This document shows positions 16,922 through 24,655 of a stretch of 35,031 nt of DNA, piece after piece. The notes under the pieces were generated by a model. The model was not told where the DNA came from, did no database searches, and saw nothing but the letters and a program-made list of their open reading frames with translations. Source of the DNA: JBGSYN01 sp041750975 (GTDB taxonomy: Bacteria > Pseudomonadota > Alphaproteobacteria > Geminicoccales > Geminicoccaceae); contig JBGSYN010000184.1 in the NCBI GenBank assembly GCA_041750975.1, positions 1 through 35,031 of the forward strand, written 5' to 3'. Numbering within the stretch: position 1 is the stretch's first letter; every line of letters starts with the position of its first letter. Made by a program: the position numbers and the translations under genes.

Positions 16922-18064
16922 CTATCCGCCGGTCTTGGCGGTCTCCTCTTCATCCTGCCGCCAAAGCTCGCGATAGGCCGCCTTGAAATCATAGGGTGGA
17001 ATCAGGCGGTTCTGGCCGCCGCCGACCGCGTCGACATTGTCGATCGTGACCAGATAGGGCTCGCGTACCCAGAAACTCGACTGGCTGCCATTGATCGCAC
17101 GAATCATCTCGTCGACCGCCTGCCATCCCTGCAATTCGTAAGCATCCGCAGTGGTCAGCCGCTGGTAGCGATCGCCTGCCCGGATGCGCTCATAGGCCGT
17201 TTCCGCGCCATCCGCGCCGACCAGGATGATTTCGTCGTTCGGTACCGCAGCGCTCTCGAGGGACGGTACGATAAAGTCGAGAAAGTAGTCGGCAATCGAG
17301 ATCACGTAGAGCGGCGGGTCATAGGCTTCACGCCAGGTATTGACGGCATCGGGCAACCAGGCGGGCAAATCGCGGATCGGCTGATCGTAGGTCTCGAGAA
17401 TCTCGCATTCCGGGCATTCGTCGAACCGGTTCGTAATGGCGGTCGATTGGGCGCAGGCGAGGGGATGGGTACAGTCCGTGACGATGATGACGCGGGCCAT
17501 GCCGTCGCTGTCGGCGATGACCCAGTCGGCCTGAGCCCTGCCGATCGCACGCGGGTCGGACTGAATGTTGGTATAGAGCGAAAGCGTCCGTTCGGGTCCG
17601 GGAAAGGCGGCGGCATTAATGCCGACAATAGGAATCCGCGCTCGGTTTGCCGCGTCCGCCAGTTGCCGCAGGCTAAAAAGATCCGCCGAGGTGATGATGC
17701 CGTCGACACCGATCTCGATGGCGATGCTCATGCCGCGAACCCAATCCAAGGGGTTGCCGGCGCCGTCGATGATCTCCGCATTCCAGCCCAGTTCCGTCGC
17801 CGCCTCCTCGATCGCAGCGCCCCAGGCTCTCGCTGCGGGGTTCCGCTGGTCCGTCGACAGGTAGACGATGGTTTTGCCGGGCTCGTACTCGGGGGTTTGG
17901 GCCGGACCCTCGAATGCCGCAAGCGGTGTCGAGAGCCTTGCGACGGCGGCACTGGCATCGTCGACAATGTCGGCATAAGCGGGATGCCAGGCCAGCATCA
18001 CGACAAACGGGATCTGCACACCCGCGAAGAGCCCTATGGAGGTGCCACGACCGCTCAAAACCAA
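16922..18064 (-). CDS. Orphan periplasmic sugar-type ABC substrate-binding protein
   Basis: This is a 380-residue periplasmic binding protein of the ribose/galactose-binding (Peripla_BP_4) type. An N-terminal hydrophobic signal (GLFAGVQIPFVVMLAWHPA, cleavage near AYA) is followed by the first lobe (KTIVYLSTDQRNPAARAWGA, then GVDGIITSADLFSLRQLADA) and a second lobe with VGADGAETAYERI. Four cysteines (TDCTHPLACAQ and FDECPECEI near residues 197-235) could form disulfides. The start is uncertain: a TTG at 18064 gives the signal peptide, and other TTG codons lie nearby. No permease or ATPase gene accompanies it, so its transporter partner must be elsewhere, or it acts as a sensor. The ligand is unknown. 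Confidence 0.85.
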   Translation of the reverse strand: MVLSGRGTSIGLFAGVQIPFVVMLAWHPAYADIVDDASAAVARLSTPLAAFEGPAQTPEYEPGKTIVYLSTDQRNPAARAWGAAIEEAATELGWNAEIIDGAGNPLDWVRGMSIAIEIGVDGIITSADLFSLRQLADAANRARIPIVGINAAAFPGPERTLSLYTNIQSDPRAIGRAQADWVIADSDGMARVIIVTDCTHPLACAQSTAITNRFDECPECEILETYDQPIRDLPAWLPDAVNTWREAYDPPLYVISIADYFLDFIVPSLESAAVPNDEIILVGADGAETAYERIRAGDRYQRLTTADAYELQGWQAVDEMIRAINGSQSSFWVREPYLVTIDNVDAVGGGQNRLIPPYDFKAAYRELWRQDEEETAKTGG

Positions 18065-18362
18065 CCCCTATTCGAACCTTTTTGGCTCATGACGTTTCCT
18101 TGAAATGGACCAGGCACCATAACTAGCGCGATTGAACGGACGATCTCACCGACAACGTGGACTTGCGATCATGTTTTTTCCGACAAGCTTTCCCACGGCT
18201 CAACCTTTAAGAGAAAAATATGTTTTAAAAGAAGGTTTTACAAAGAGATGCTGAAAAACCACTCTAAGTAAGCATCAAGTTAAACTAATGGTTGTATTGT
18301 GCGTAACAATGTATTACTTTTGACCGAATAGATCGGGTTGTCGCGATAAGCTCCTTGAGTGA
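18065..18362. other. AT-rich intergenic stretch
   Basis: This stretch of about 300 bases is markedly more AT-rich than its surroundings. No convincing gene, tRNA or insertion-sequence end is visible. It holds an imperfect AACCTT/AAGGTT inverted repeat around 18202-18237 and a candidate minus-strand promoter, so it probably contains the regulatory region for the binding protein to the left and perhaps for the small genes to the right. Confidence 0.5.
18215..18243 (-). promoter_or_regulatory. Candidate sigma-70-like promoter for the orphan binding protein
   Basis: On the minus strand TTGTAA (18243-18238) is followed after 17 bases by TATTTT (18220-18215), four of six matches to each consensus hexamer. 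It would leave a leader of about 145 bases before the start at 18064. It lies in AT-rich sequence, where such matches arise easily. Confidence 0.25.
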
Positions 18363-18623
18363 ATGAACAGGCTTAATATGCAGGGGGTTTGGTCGATGCG
18401 GAACGGCTCGGTTCCTGAGGTAACAACTCATCGTAGCTTTGTGCCTGATCGTGGCCACCATGGCAACGAGCCCCACGACATGTTCGGCCGGCAGTTCATA
18501 TCGTCGCGCAAACGTCGGCGTCATCCGGATGGCTATCCTTCGGCGCGCATGGCGGTGACCCTGTCGATGTTGTTCTGGCCGTTTCTGGCGGCTGTCGTGT
18601 TCATCATCATGCGAGCCCTTTGA
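18363..18623 (+). CDS. Small hypothetical protein with one C-terminal membrane helix
   Basis: The open frame of 86 codons encodes a basic, polar N-terminus (SSRKRRRHPDGYPSARM) followed by one hydrophobic helix (AVTLSMLFWPFLAAVVFIIM) close to the C-terminus. The second half uses C/G-ending codons like a real gene; the first half is less typical, and an internal ATG at 18396 is an alternative start. No good ribosome-binding site is visible at 18363. I do not recognise the family. The location between an AT-rich region and the cyclophilin-like gene, same strand, fits a small independent gene. Confidence 0.42.
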   Translation: MNRLNMQGVWSMRNGSVPEVTTHRSFVPDRGHHGNEPHDMFGRQFISSRKRRRHPDGYPSARMAVTLSMLFWPFLAAVVFIIMRAL

Positions 18624-18725
18624 GATCCGTCGGCCTTCCGGTCGTGACAAACTGACAGGGGATCTCGCAGCAACCCGCTCTCTCTGCTAGCGTCATAGCT
18701 GCGTTCGCGGGTTTGGAGGGGTTGT

Positions 18726-19100
18726 TTGGCCAGGATCAAGATCAGTTCCGGAACGGCAGTGCTGATTTGCGAGCTGCTCGAGACACCGACGGCTGCGGCG
18801 TTGCCGGATTTGCTGCCGCTCGAGGGGCGGGCCAGTCTCTGGGGCGAAGAAGTGTATTTCTCGACCCCACTGCAGATCGCCGCAGAGGCCGATGCCCGCG
18901 ATCTGCTGGAAGCCGGGGAGATTGCCTATTGGCCGCCCGGCAATGCCATTTGTATCTGCTTCGGCCCGACCCCGGTATCCACCGGCAGTGAGCTCCGCCT
19001 GGCGAGTGCCGCGAATATCTTCGCCCGCACCGATGACGATGTCAGCGCATTCGCCGCAGTCAAGTCGGGCGCTACGGTAAGGGTCGAATTGAGCGACTGA
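18726..19100 (+). CDS. Cyclophilin-like fold protein
   Basis: This 124-residue protein resembles the bacterial/archaeal cyclophilin-like family (Pfam Cyclophil_like, TM1367 type), small beta-barrels without demonstrated isomerase activity. Diagnostic segments are ARIKISSGTAVLICEL at the N-terminus, LPLEGRASLWGEEVYFSTP at about residues 29-47 and GEIAYWPPGNAICICFGPTP near 64-83. The start is a TTG at 18726, selected because GGAGGGG lies just upstream (18716-18722) and because the protein then begins at the family's usual N-terminus. The following membrane-protein gene starts nine bases after its stop, so the two form a short operon. The ligand or role is unknown. Confidence 0.85.
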   Translation: MARIKISSGTAVLICELLETPTAAALPDLLPLEGRASLWGEEVYFSTPLQIAAEADARDLLEAGEIAYWPPGNAICICFGPTPVSTGSELRLASAANIFARTDDDVSAFAAVKSGATVRVELSD

Positions 19101-19109
19101 GGCCGACCT

Positions 19110-19409
19110 TTGAAGGAGCTCGTGCATCTCTGGCGTGGCGAACTGCCGCTGCACCGTGTGTTCTGGGGCTATGCCATTGCGGGCGGGCTGATCGTCAATC
19201 TCGTGACCAGCGGCCTCTTCCTGACATTCTTGACGATGGATCGGGTCATTCTGGCCTTTCTTGTCGGCTATGGCGTGTCATTGCCCTACAACGCCCTCGC
19301 ACTGATCGGCCTATGGCGCGCGACGCGGCGCGGCCAGCCACCGCCAGTCGAGGGGCCATTCCTTTTCGCGGTCGCGCTGGTTCTTATGGTGGTCTTGAGT
19401 GTCACCTGA
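19110..19409 (+). CDS. Small membrane protein, function unknown
   Basis: This 99-residue protein has three hydrophobic segments (FWGYAIAGGLIVNLVTSGLF, then VILAFLVGYGVSLPYNALAL, then GPFLFAVALVLMVVLSVT) and a basic cytoplasmic loop ATRRGQPPP. A similar layout is seen in short uncharacterised alphaproteobacterial membrane proteins; I cannot name the family. The start is taken as TTG at 19110, with TGAGG about ten bases upstream; a GTG at 19122 preceded by AAGGAG is an alternative. It lies nine bases after the cyclophilin-like gene and converges on the large RTX gene. Confidence 0.75.
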   Translation: MKELVHLWRGELPLHRVFWGYAIAGGLIVNLVTSGLFLTFLTMDRVILAFLVGYGVSLPYNALALIGLWRATRRGQPPPVEGPFLFAVALVLMVVLSVT

Positions 19410-19470
19410 TCCGTGCACCATCGTCTATACTCTCAGCGGCAGACCCTCGCGTCGATGAGGGCCGGCATGG

Positions 19471-19502
19471 CAAAAAAGACCCCGCGCGGGTGCGCGGGGT
19501 CT
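19471..19502 (-). terminator. Strong rho-independent terminator of the RTX/YadA-like gene
   Basis: An 11-base perfect stem (AGACCCCGCGC at 19477-19487 with its complement at 19492-19502) with a 4-base loop is followed on the minus strand by a run of six T. It lies 27 bases beyond the stop of the 1154-residue gene. Confidence 0.92.
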
Positions 19503-19528
19503 AGTTGCTGGTGGACGGTCACAAAGGT

Positions 19529-22500
19529 TCAGAAAAGGAAATCATCGGCGTTGATCATCGAGAGATCGGTATTGGCGAGTTCGATGCGGCCGCCGAAACT
19601 GTCATCGACGATGACGCTGGTGTCGGACTGGGCGATGGCCAGATCCTCGAAGGCCGCGACACCCTGGTGCTGGCTGAAATCCAGAAGATCGGCGCCGTCC
19701 TCGAAATCCTGAACCTGCGCGCCATCGAAGCCCTGGCGAAAGATCAGCTGGTCGTTGCCGAGACCCGAGAGGATCTCGTCGAAACCGGAGCCGACGATGA
19801 TCTGGTCGTCACCGTCGCCGGCAGCGATCTTGTCGTCGCCGCGTCGGGCGTTGATGAGATCGGCGCCGTCGCCGCCGATCAGGATCTCGTTTTCGACCCC
19901 ACCGATCAGGCTTTCACCGCCGTCGCCGGCGATCAGGAGGCTGACCGAATCGAGCCGGCCCATATCGTCGACCGAGACGACTTCGGTAGCACCCTCCGTT
20001 GCGAGACCGGCGAACGTGTAGTGCTGATCGGCATTGCCAAGGGCAAATTCGTTGGTCTGGCTCGCCGTGACATTGCTGCCGATGGCGACTGCATTGTCGG
20101 CGCCGGCGGCCGCTGCCTCGCCGACCGCGAGCGAGAAGTCGCCCGAGGCTTCGGCAATGTGCCCGAAGGCATGGGCGCGCTCGCCCGAAGCATCCGACTG
20201 CCAGCCAAAGGCTGTCGCAGCGGTGCCGTCGGCAACGCTCTCACCGCCGACTGCGGTGGTCGAGTTGCCGTTGGCGGAGGCTTCGTCGCCGATGGCGAGA
20301 GCGTCGATCCCCGATGCCGAAGAAGCTTTGCCGATGGCAGTCGCATTGTCGGTCGTTGCCGACGCAGCCTCACCGACGGCCAGCGAGAAGTCGCCATGGG
20401 CTTCGGAGATGTGGCCGAACGCATGGGCGCGCTCGCCGCTCGCATCGGACTGCCAGCCGAAGGCCGTCGCAGCGATGCCATCGGCAACGCTTTCGCCGCC
20501 CACCGCAGTCGTCGAGTTGCCGTTGGCGGATGCTTCATCACCGATCGCCAACGCATCCACTCCCGTGGCGGTCGCGGCATTGCCGATGGCGATGCTGCCC
20601 TCGGAGGCGCCGACGGTGCCATCGCCAAGCGTGACCGCGTCCGGATCGGAGGTGGTCGCCGCCGTGCCCGATGAGGTCATGGCTGCCGCTGCTGACGAGG
20701 CCATGCTTGCGGCGCCGTCCATGGTTTCGTCCGGGGTTTCCGGCATCGTCATGGCCGCGGCGAAGTCGACAAAGCTGGATGTGGCGAGGCGACCATCGCC
20801 GTCGACGGTCAAGATCTCCCAGCTATCCGCTTCGACGGTGTCGGCGAGGCCGGCGAGCGTGTAGTCATGATCGGCATTGCCGACGGCAACATTGTTCTCC
20901 CGCGACGCCTCGACATTGCTGCCGATGGCGACCGAATTGTCGAAGCCCGCCACGGTCGCCTCGCCGATCGCCAGCGAGAAATCGCCGGAAGCCTCGGAGA
21001 TGTGGCCGAAGGCGTGAGCCCGCTCGCCGCTGGCATTGGCCTGCCAGCCGAAGGCGGTGGCGGCCGTGCCATCGGCGACACTCTCGCCACCGACGGCGGT
21101 GGTCGAGTTGCCGTTGGCCGATGCCATGTCGCCGATGGCGAGCGCGTCGATGCCCATTGAGGCAGCACCATTGCCGATGGCCGTGGTGTTGTCGCCCATG
21201 GCCGAGGCCGCTTCGCCGACGGCGAGCGAGAAATCGCCGATCGCCTCGGAGACGTGGCCGAACGAATGCGCCCGTTCGCCGATTGCGTCCGACTGCCAGC
21301 CGAAGGCGGTGGCCGCCGTGCCATCGGCAACGCTTTCGCCGCCCACGGCCGTGGTCGAATTGCCATTGGCCGAGGCTTCGTCACCAATCGCCAGCGCGTC
21401 GACACCGACGGCGCTCGCATCGCCGCCGATCGCAATGGCACCAACACCAACCGAAGTTGCACCCGGGCCGGTGAATAGTGGCTCGGATTCCATAGTCATG
21501 GCCGGGGCCGAGGATGAGGACGCTTCGGTCATCATCGCGTCACCTGCGGGCGAAGCGTCGCCGTCGGCCGACGCCTCCTCTGTTGCACTGGCTCCGCCAA
21601 GGCTCAAAGAGCCGAGACCAAGAGCGCCGAGCAGACCGTCGCCGTCGACCGTGACCGCGCGGAGACCGTCGCCCGCCGTGTCATCGGCGAGGCCGGCCAG
21701 GGTGTAGTGGTGATCGGCATTGCCGAGTGCGAATTCGTCGGTGCCCGAAGCCGTAACATTGCTGCCGATGGCGACAGCGTTGTCGGCACCGGCGACGGCT
21801 GCCTCACCGACGGCGAGCGAGAAATCACCCGAGGCTTCGGCGATGTGGCCGAACGCATGGGCACGCTCGCCGCTCGCATCGGCTTGCCAGCCGAAAGCGG
21901 TTGCGGCCGTTCCATCGGCGACACTCTCACCGCCGACTGCCGTCGTCGAATTGCCGTTGGTCGATGCCATATCGCCAATACTGAGCGCATCGATGCCCGC
22001 GGCAGTGGCGCTATTGCCGATCGCGGTGGCGTTGTCGGTGGATGCTGTCGCCGCTTCGCCAACCGCCAGCGAGAAGGCGCCGGAGGCTTCCGAGATGTGA
22101 CCGAAAGCATGGGCCCGCTCGCCGCTCGCATCGGACTGCCAGCCAAAGGCGGTTGCAGCCGTGCCGTCGGCCACGCTTTCGCCGCCAACCGCCGTGGTCG
22201 AATTGCCGTTGGCGAAAGCTTCATCGCCGATCGCCAGGGCATCGACGCCCGCGGCGCTGGCATCGTTGCCGATGGCTATACCGCCCTCATCGAGGGCTGA
22301 GGCATTGTCGCCAAGCTCGACAATACCGGCGACTTCATTGAGCAGGGCCAGTGCGTCCTCGAGCGTTACCTGCTCGATTTCGCCCGCTGCCACCGGCAGC
22401 GTCACCTTATAGCCCGGGGTGCCGTCGATCTCGCCCATCGTGCCGTCGCCGAAATTCCCTTCCGGCAATTCGAGACCGTGGATGACGACTTCCCGGAACG

Positions 22501-22993
22501 GCAGCGGCAACAGGTCGTCACCCTCGAACTGCGTACCGCTCAGGGGATTGAGGAACTGACTGTCGTCGGTGAGATCGTAGTCGGCCAGAAAACGCACGGA
22601 ACCGTTGGCATCGGCCACGGGGTCGTTGTTAAAGCCGTCGCCCTGCTCTTCGAGCGGCAGCAGGATGTCGCCATAGAGGGGGACACCTTCGCCAACCTCG
22701 ACGAAGCCGTCGGCATCGGTGTCGGCAGCAATCGTCGGCGTTACCGAGTCGACCGGGTTGCCGTCGTCGTCGAATCGTCCATGGACATGCTGGACATGAA
22801 CCTGATCAGGGGTGAGGTTATCGGCGATGGTCGCGGCGGTCAGGATATCGCCGGAGATCGAGAGGAACGCCGTCGCCTCGACGCCCGAATTGTTGAGTGC
22901 GGAGAGTTCGACGGCGTAAATCTGGTCCGCCATGCTGAGGGAGTCGGCCAGGGCCGAAATCGAGAAGTCGCGTGATTGCATCGCCTGTTCCAT
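19529..22993 (-). CDS. Mosaic surface protein: CHRD-like N-terminus, YadA-type head repeats, RTX C-terminus
   Basis: This is a 1154-residue, acidic, Ala/Gly-rich protein with no Sec signal. Residues about 23-205 resemble a CHRD domain (VQHVHGRFDDDGNP, VVIHGLELPEG). Residues about 237-455, 516-735 and 797-1012 are three blocks of YadA-type trimeric-adhesin head repeats (VDALAIGDEASANGNSTTAV, FSLAVGEAA, DNAVAIGSN), each closing with a GNADHxYTLAGLA...VDGDG segment. Ala/Ser/Met-rich linkers lie between blocks. Residues about 1023-1090 hold RTX nonapeptides (GGDGADLIN, AGDGDDQII), and the tail ends DDFLF. There is no YadA beta-barrel anchor, so type I secretion with calcium-driven folding is the likely export route; no secretion genes are in the window. 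The ATG at 22981 (GGAACAG upstream) is an alternative start. It is divergent from the sulfatase operon. The role is probably adhesion or outer-surface assembly. Confidence 0.88.
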   Translation of the reverse strand: MEQAMQSRDFSISALADSLSMADQIYAVELSALNNSGVEATAFLSISGDILTAATIADNLTPDQVHVQHVHGRFDDDGNPVDSVTPTIAADTDADGFVEVGEGVPLYGDILLPLEEQGDGFNNDPVADANGSVRFLADYDLTDDSQFLNPLSGTQFEGDDLLPLPFREVVIHGLELPEGNFGDGTMGEIDGTPGYKVTLPVAAGEIEQVTLEDALALLNEVAGIVELGDNASALDEGGIAIGNDASAAGVDALAIGDEAFANGNSTTAVGGESVADGTAATAFGWQSDASGERAHAFGHISEASGAFSLAVGEAATASTDNATAIGNSATAAGIDALSIGDMASTNGNSTTAVGGESVADGTAATAFGWQADASGERAHAFGHIAEASGDFSLAVGEAAVAGADNAVAIGSNVTASGTDEFALGNADHHYTLAGLADDTAGDGLRAVTVDGDGLLGALGLGSLSLGGASATEEASADGDASPAGDAMMTEASSSSAPAMTMESEPLFTGPGATSVGVGAIAIGGDASAVGVDALAIGDEASANGNSTTAVGGESVADGTAATAFGWQSDAIGERAHSFGHVSEAIGDFSLAVGEAASAMGDNTTAIGNGAASMGIDALAIGDMASANGNSTTAVGGESVADGTAATAFGWQANASGERAHAFGHISEASGDFSLAIGEATVAGFDNSVAIGSNVEASRENNVAVGNADHDYTLAGLADTVEADSWEILTVDGDGRLATSSFVDFAAAMTMPETPDETMDGAASMASSAAAAMTSSGTAATTSDPDAVTLGDGTVGASEGSIAIGNAATATGVDALAIGDEASANGNSTTAVGGESVADGIAATAFGWQSDASGERAHAFGHISEAHGDFSLAVGEAASATTDNATAIGKASSASGIDALAIGDEASANGNSTTAVGGESVADGTAATAFGWQSDASGERAHAFGHIAEASGDFSLAVGEAAAAGADNAVAIGSNVTASQTNEFALGNADQHYTFAGLATEGATEVVSVDDMGRLDSVSLLIAGDGGESLIGGVENEILIGGDGADLINARRGDDKIAAGDGDDQIIVGSGFDEILSGLGNDQLIFRQGFDGAQVQDFEDGADLLDFSQHQGVAAFEDLAIAQSDTSVIVDDSFGGRIELANTDLSMINADDFLF
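20060..22249 (-). repeat. Six coding repeats of 252 bp arranged in three blocks with an 843-bp period
   Basis: Within the mosaic gene, 84-residue units start at residues 249, 333, 530, 614, 811 and 895 (bases 22249, 21997, 21406, 21154, 20563 and 20311, reading left). Pairs of units form blocks spaced exactly 281 residues apart. The core NGNSTTAVGGESVADG is almost unchanged in all six at the protein level, while the DNA differs at many third codon positions. Confidence 0.9.
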
Positions 22994-23118
22994 GCCTCGT
23001 TCTGGGTGCTCGCTGACGCCAGCTCAATCCGGCGCTCTGTCTTCAGGAACGGCGGCCGGAGACCGTTCGGATGCAGTCGGGGCGAATTCGATCCGAAAAA
23101 AACAAGGGAGTGGACCCG

Positions 23119-24633
23119 ATGACGAACCGGAATGAGCGGCCCAACGTGCTCTTGATCATGGTCGATCAGATGAAGGCGACCTCGAGCCATCTGTGGGGCA
23201 GCCCGTTCTGCCGGACACCCGCGCTCGAAGCCTTGGCGGCGCGTGGCGTGCTGTTCGATCAGGCCTTTACGCCGCATCCGCTTTGCGTGCCGGCACGGGT
23301 CGCCATGTGGACCTCGCGCTGGCCGCATCAGACCGGGGCGAGGCTCAACGAGACGCCGATGCCGGGCGGATCGTCGCACGCCATGCGCCTATGGCAGCAA
23401 GCGGGCTACCGGACCGCGCTCATCGGCAAGAACCACTGCTTCGAGGACGCCGAGGACAAGGCCCTGTTCGATGTCTGGTGTGAGATCACGCATCACGGGC
23501 GACCCGATCGGGCAATGGCGCGCGGCATGGAATGGTGGCGCCCGGTTGAGGGAATCGACCGCGCGCATGAGGTCCGGCGCATCATGCAGGGGGGCGGTGG
23601 CCAACGGGTCGGCGAGATGCCGGTCGATTGCGGTGCCTTTACCTATGCGTTCACCGACTACGAACACGCCGACTACAGCACCGGTCTGATTGCAGGGCAG
23701 ACCGTCCGTTTTCTCGAGGCGCACCGCGACCAGCCATTCGCAGCCTGGATCTCGATGCCCGATCCGCACACGCCCTACGAGGCGCCGCGCCAATATTTCG
23801 AGAAGATCATGGCGGCGGGCGTCGAGCTTCCGCCCTGGCGCGAAGACGAGTTCGAGACTGCGCCCGAACGCAACCAGATCCTGCATCGAATGATCGGCAT
23901 CGACGGGGTCGAGCGTGAGCATGTCGTCGCCGTGATTGCGGCATATCATGCGATGGTCGCGTTCATCGACGATGCGGTTGGGGAAATCATGGCGGCGCTG
24001 GACCGGCTCGATCTCTGGCGCAACACGATCGTCGTTTTTTGCTCCGATCACGGCGATTTCGCCGGCGAGCACATGATGATGGCCAAGGGCGGCGCCTTTC
24101 ACGACTGCCTCGTACGAGTGCCGATGATCGTGGCGGGTGCCGGGATCGAGGCCCGCCCATGTCGGGAGAAAGGACTGGTGAGCCTGATCGATCTCGTCCC
24201 GACACTGATGCATCTGCAGGGTCTCGACATCCCGGCAACGATGATGGGTCGGCTGATGCCCGGTGTCACCGATGCGCCGGCGCGCGACGCCATCTGTGCC
24301 GAATATGGAGCCGGTGGACCGCGCTTCCGTCTGGGCGATCTCAAGGCGCAAAACGCCAAGACCGGACGTGCCGCCATCGCCGAAAGCCTGCAATGGCGCG
24401 AGGCGGAGGGTCTGCGAAAGATGGTCCGAACGGATCGCTGGAAATGGGTCCACGACCCTCTGGGCGATTTCGACGAGCTCTACGACCTCGAGGCCGATCC
24501 GCATGAGCTCACCAACCGTGCCGGGGACGAGACGCTGGGGCCGATCGTCGACGAAATGCGCGACCATCTTCTGCGCTGGTCAGTCCTGACCGAAGCGCAT
24601 AGGGTCGGACCCAGGGAAGAAGGGCTAGCCTGA
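23119..24633 (+). CDS. Sulfatase (formylglycine-dependent, type I)
   Basis: This is a 504-residue alkaline-phosphatase-superfamily sulfatase. The N-terminus NVLLIMVDQMK carries the metal-binding aspartate; HPLCVPARVAMWTSRWPHQTG contains the C-x-P-x-R site whose Cys56 would be converted to formylglycine; KNHCF, DPHTPYEAP and CSDHGDFAGEH (Asp310, His311) supply the other active-site residues. There is no signal peptide, so it probably acts in the cytoplasm on imported sulfated sugars; it needs a formylglycine-generating enzyme encoded elsewhere. The ATG at 23119 is chosen (GGGAG upstream, family N-terminus); the frame is open from 23071. It is the first gene of a rightward set with mannonate dehydratase 22 bases on, which suggests a sulfated glycan substrate. 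Confidence 0.93.
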   Translation: MTNRNERPNVLLIMVDQMKATSSHLWGSPFCRTPALEALAARGVLFDQAFTPHPLCVPARVAMWTSRWPHQTGARLNETPMPGGSSHAMRLWQQAGYRTALIGKNHCFEDAEDKALFDVWCEITHHGRPDRAMARGMEWWRPVEGIDRAHEVRRIMQGGGGQRVGEMPVDCGAFTYAFTDYEHADYSTGLIAGQTVRFLEAHRDQPFAAWISMPDPHTPYEAPRQYFEKIMAAGVELPPWREDEFETAPERNQILHRMIGIDGVEREHVVAVIAAYHAMVAFIDDAVGEIMAALDRLDLWRNTIVVFCSDHGDFAGEHMMMAKGGAFHDCLVRVPMIVAGAGIEARPCREKGLVSLIDLVPTLMHLQGLDIPATMMGRLMPGVTDAPARDAICAEYGAGGPRFRLGDLKAQNAKTGRAAIAESLQWREAEGLRKMVRTDRWKWVHDPLGDFDELYDLEADPHELTNRAGDETLGPIVDEMRDHLLRWSVLTEAHRVGPREEGLA

Positions 24634-24655
24634 GGGAAAAAGGGGAGGTGTCGTA

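Noticed and set aside
16907..18103. 398-codon open frame antisense to the periplasmic binding protein
   Set aside because: No domain is recognisable in it, while the opposite strand encodes a signal peptide and both lobes of a binding protein.
20060..22249. Regularly spaced repeats considered as a CRISPR array
   Set aside because: The period is 252 or 843 bases, the repeats are coding and vary at third codon positions, and there are no short spacers or cas genes.
19505..22300. Long plus-strand frames opposite the RTX/YadA-like gene
   Set aside because: They are the complement of the repetitive minus-strand gene; their repetitiveness comes from the same repeats, and the terminator at 19471-19502 has its T-run on the minus strand.
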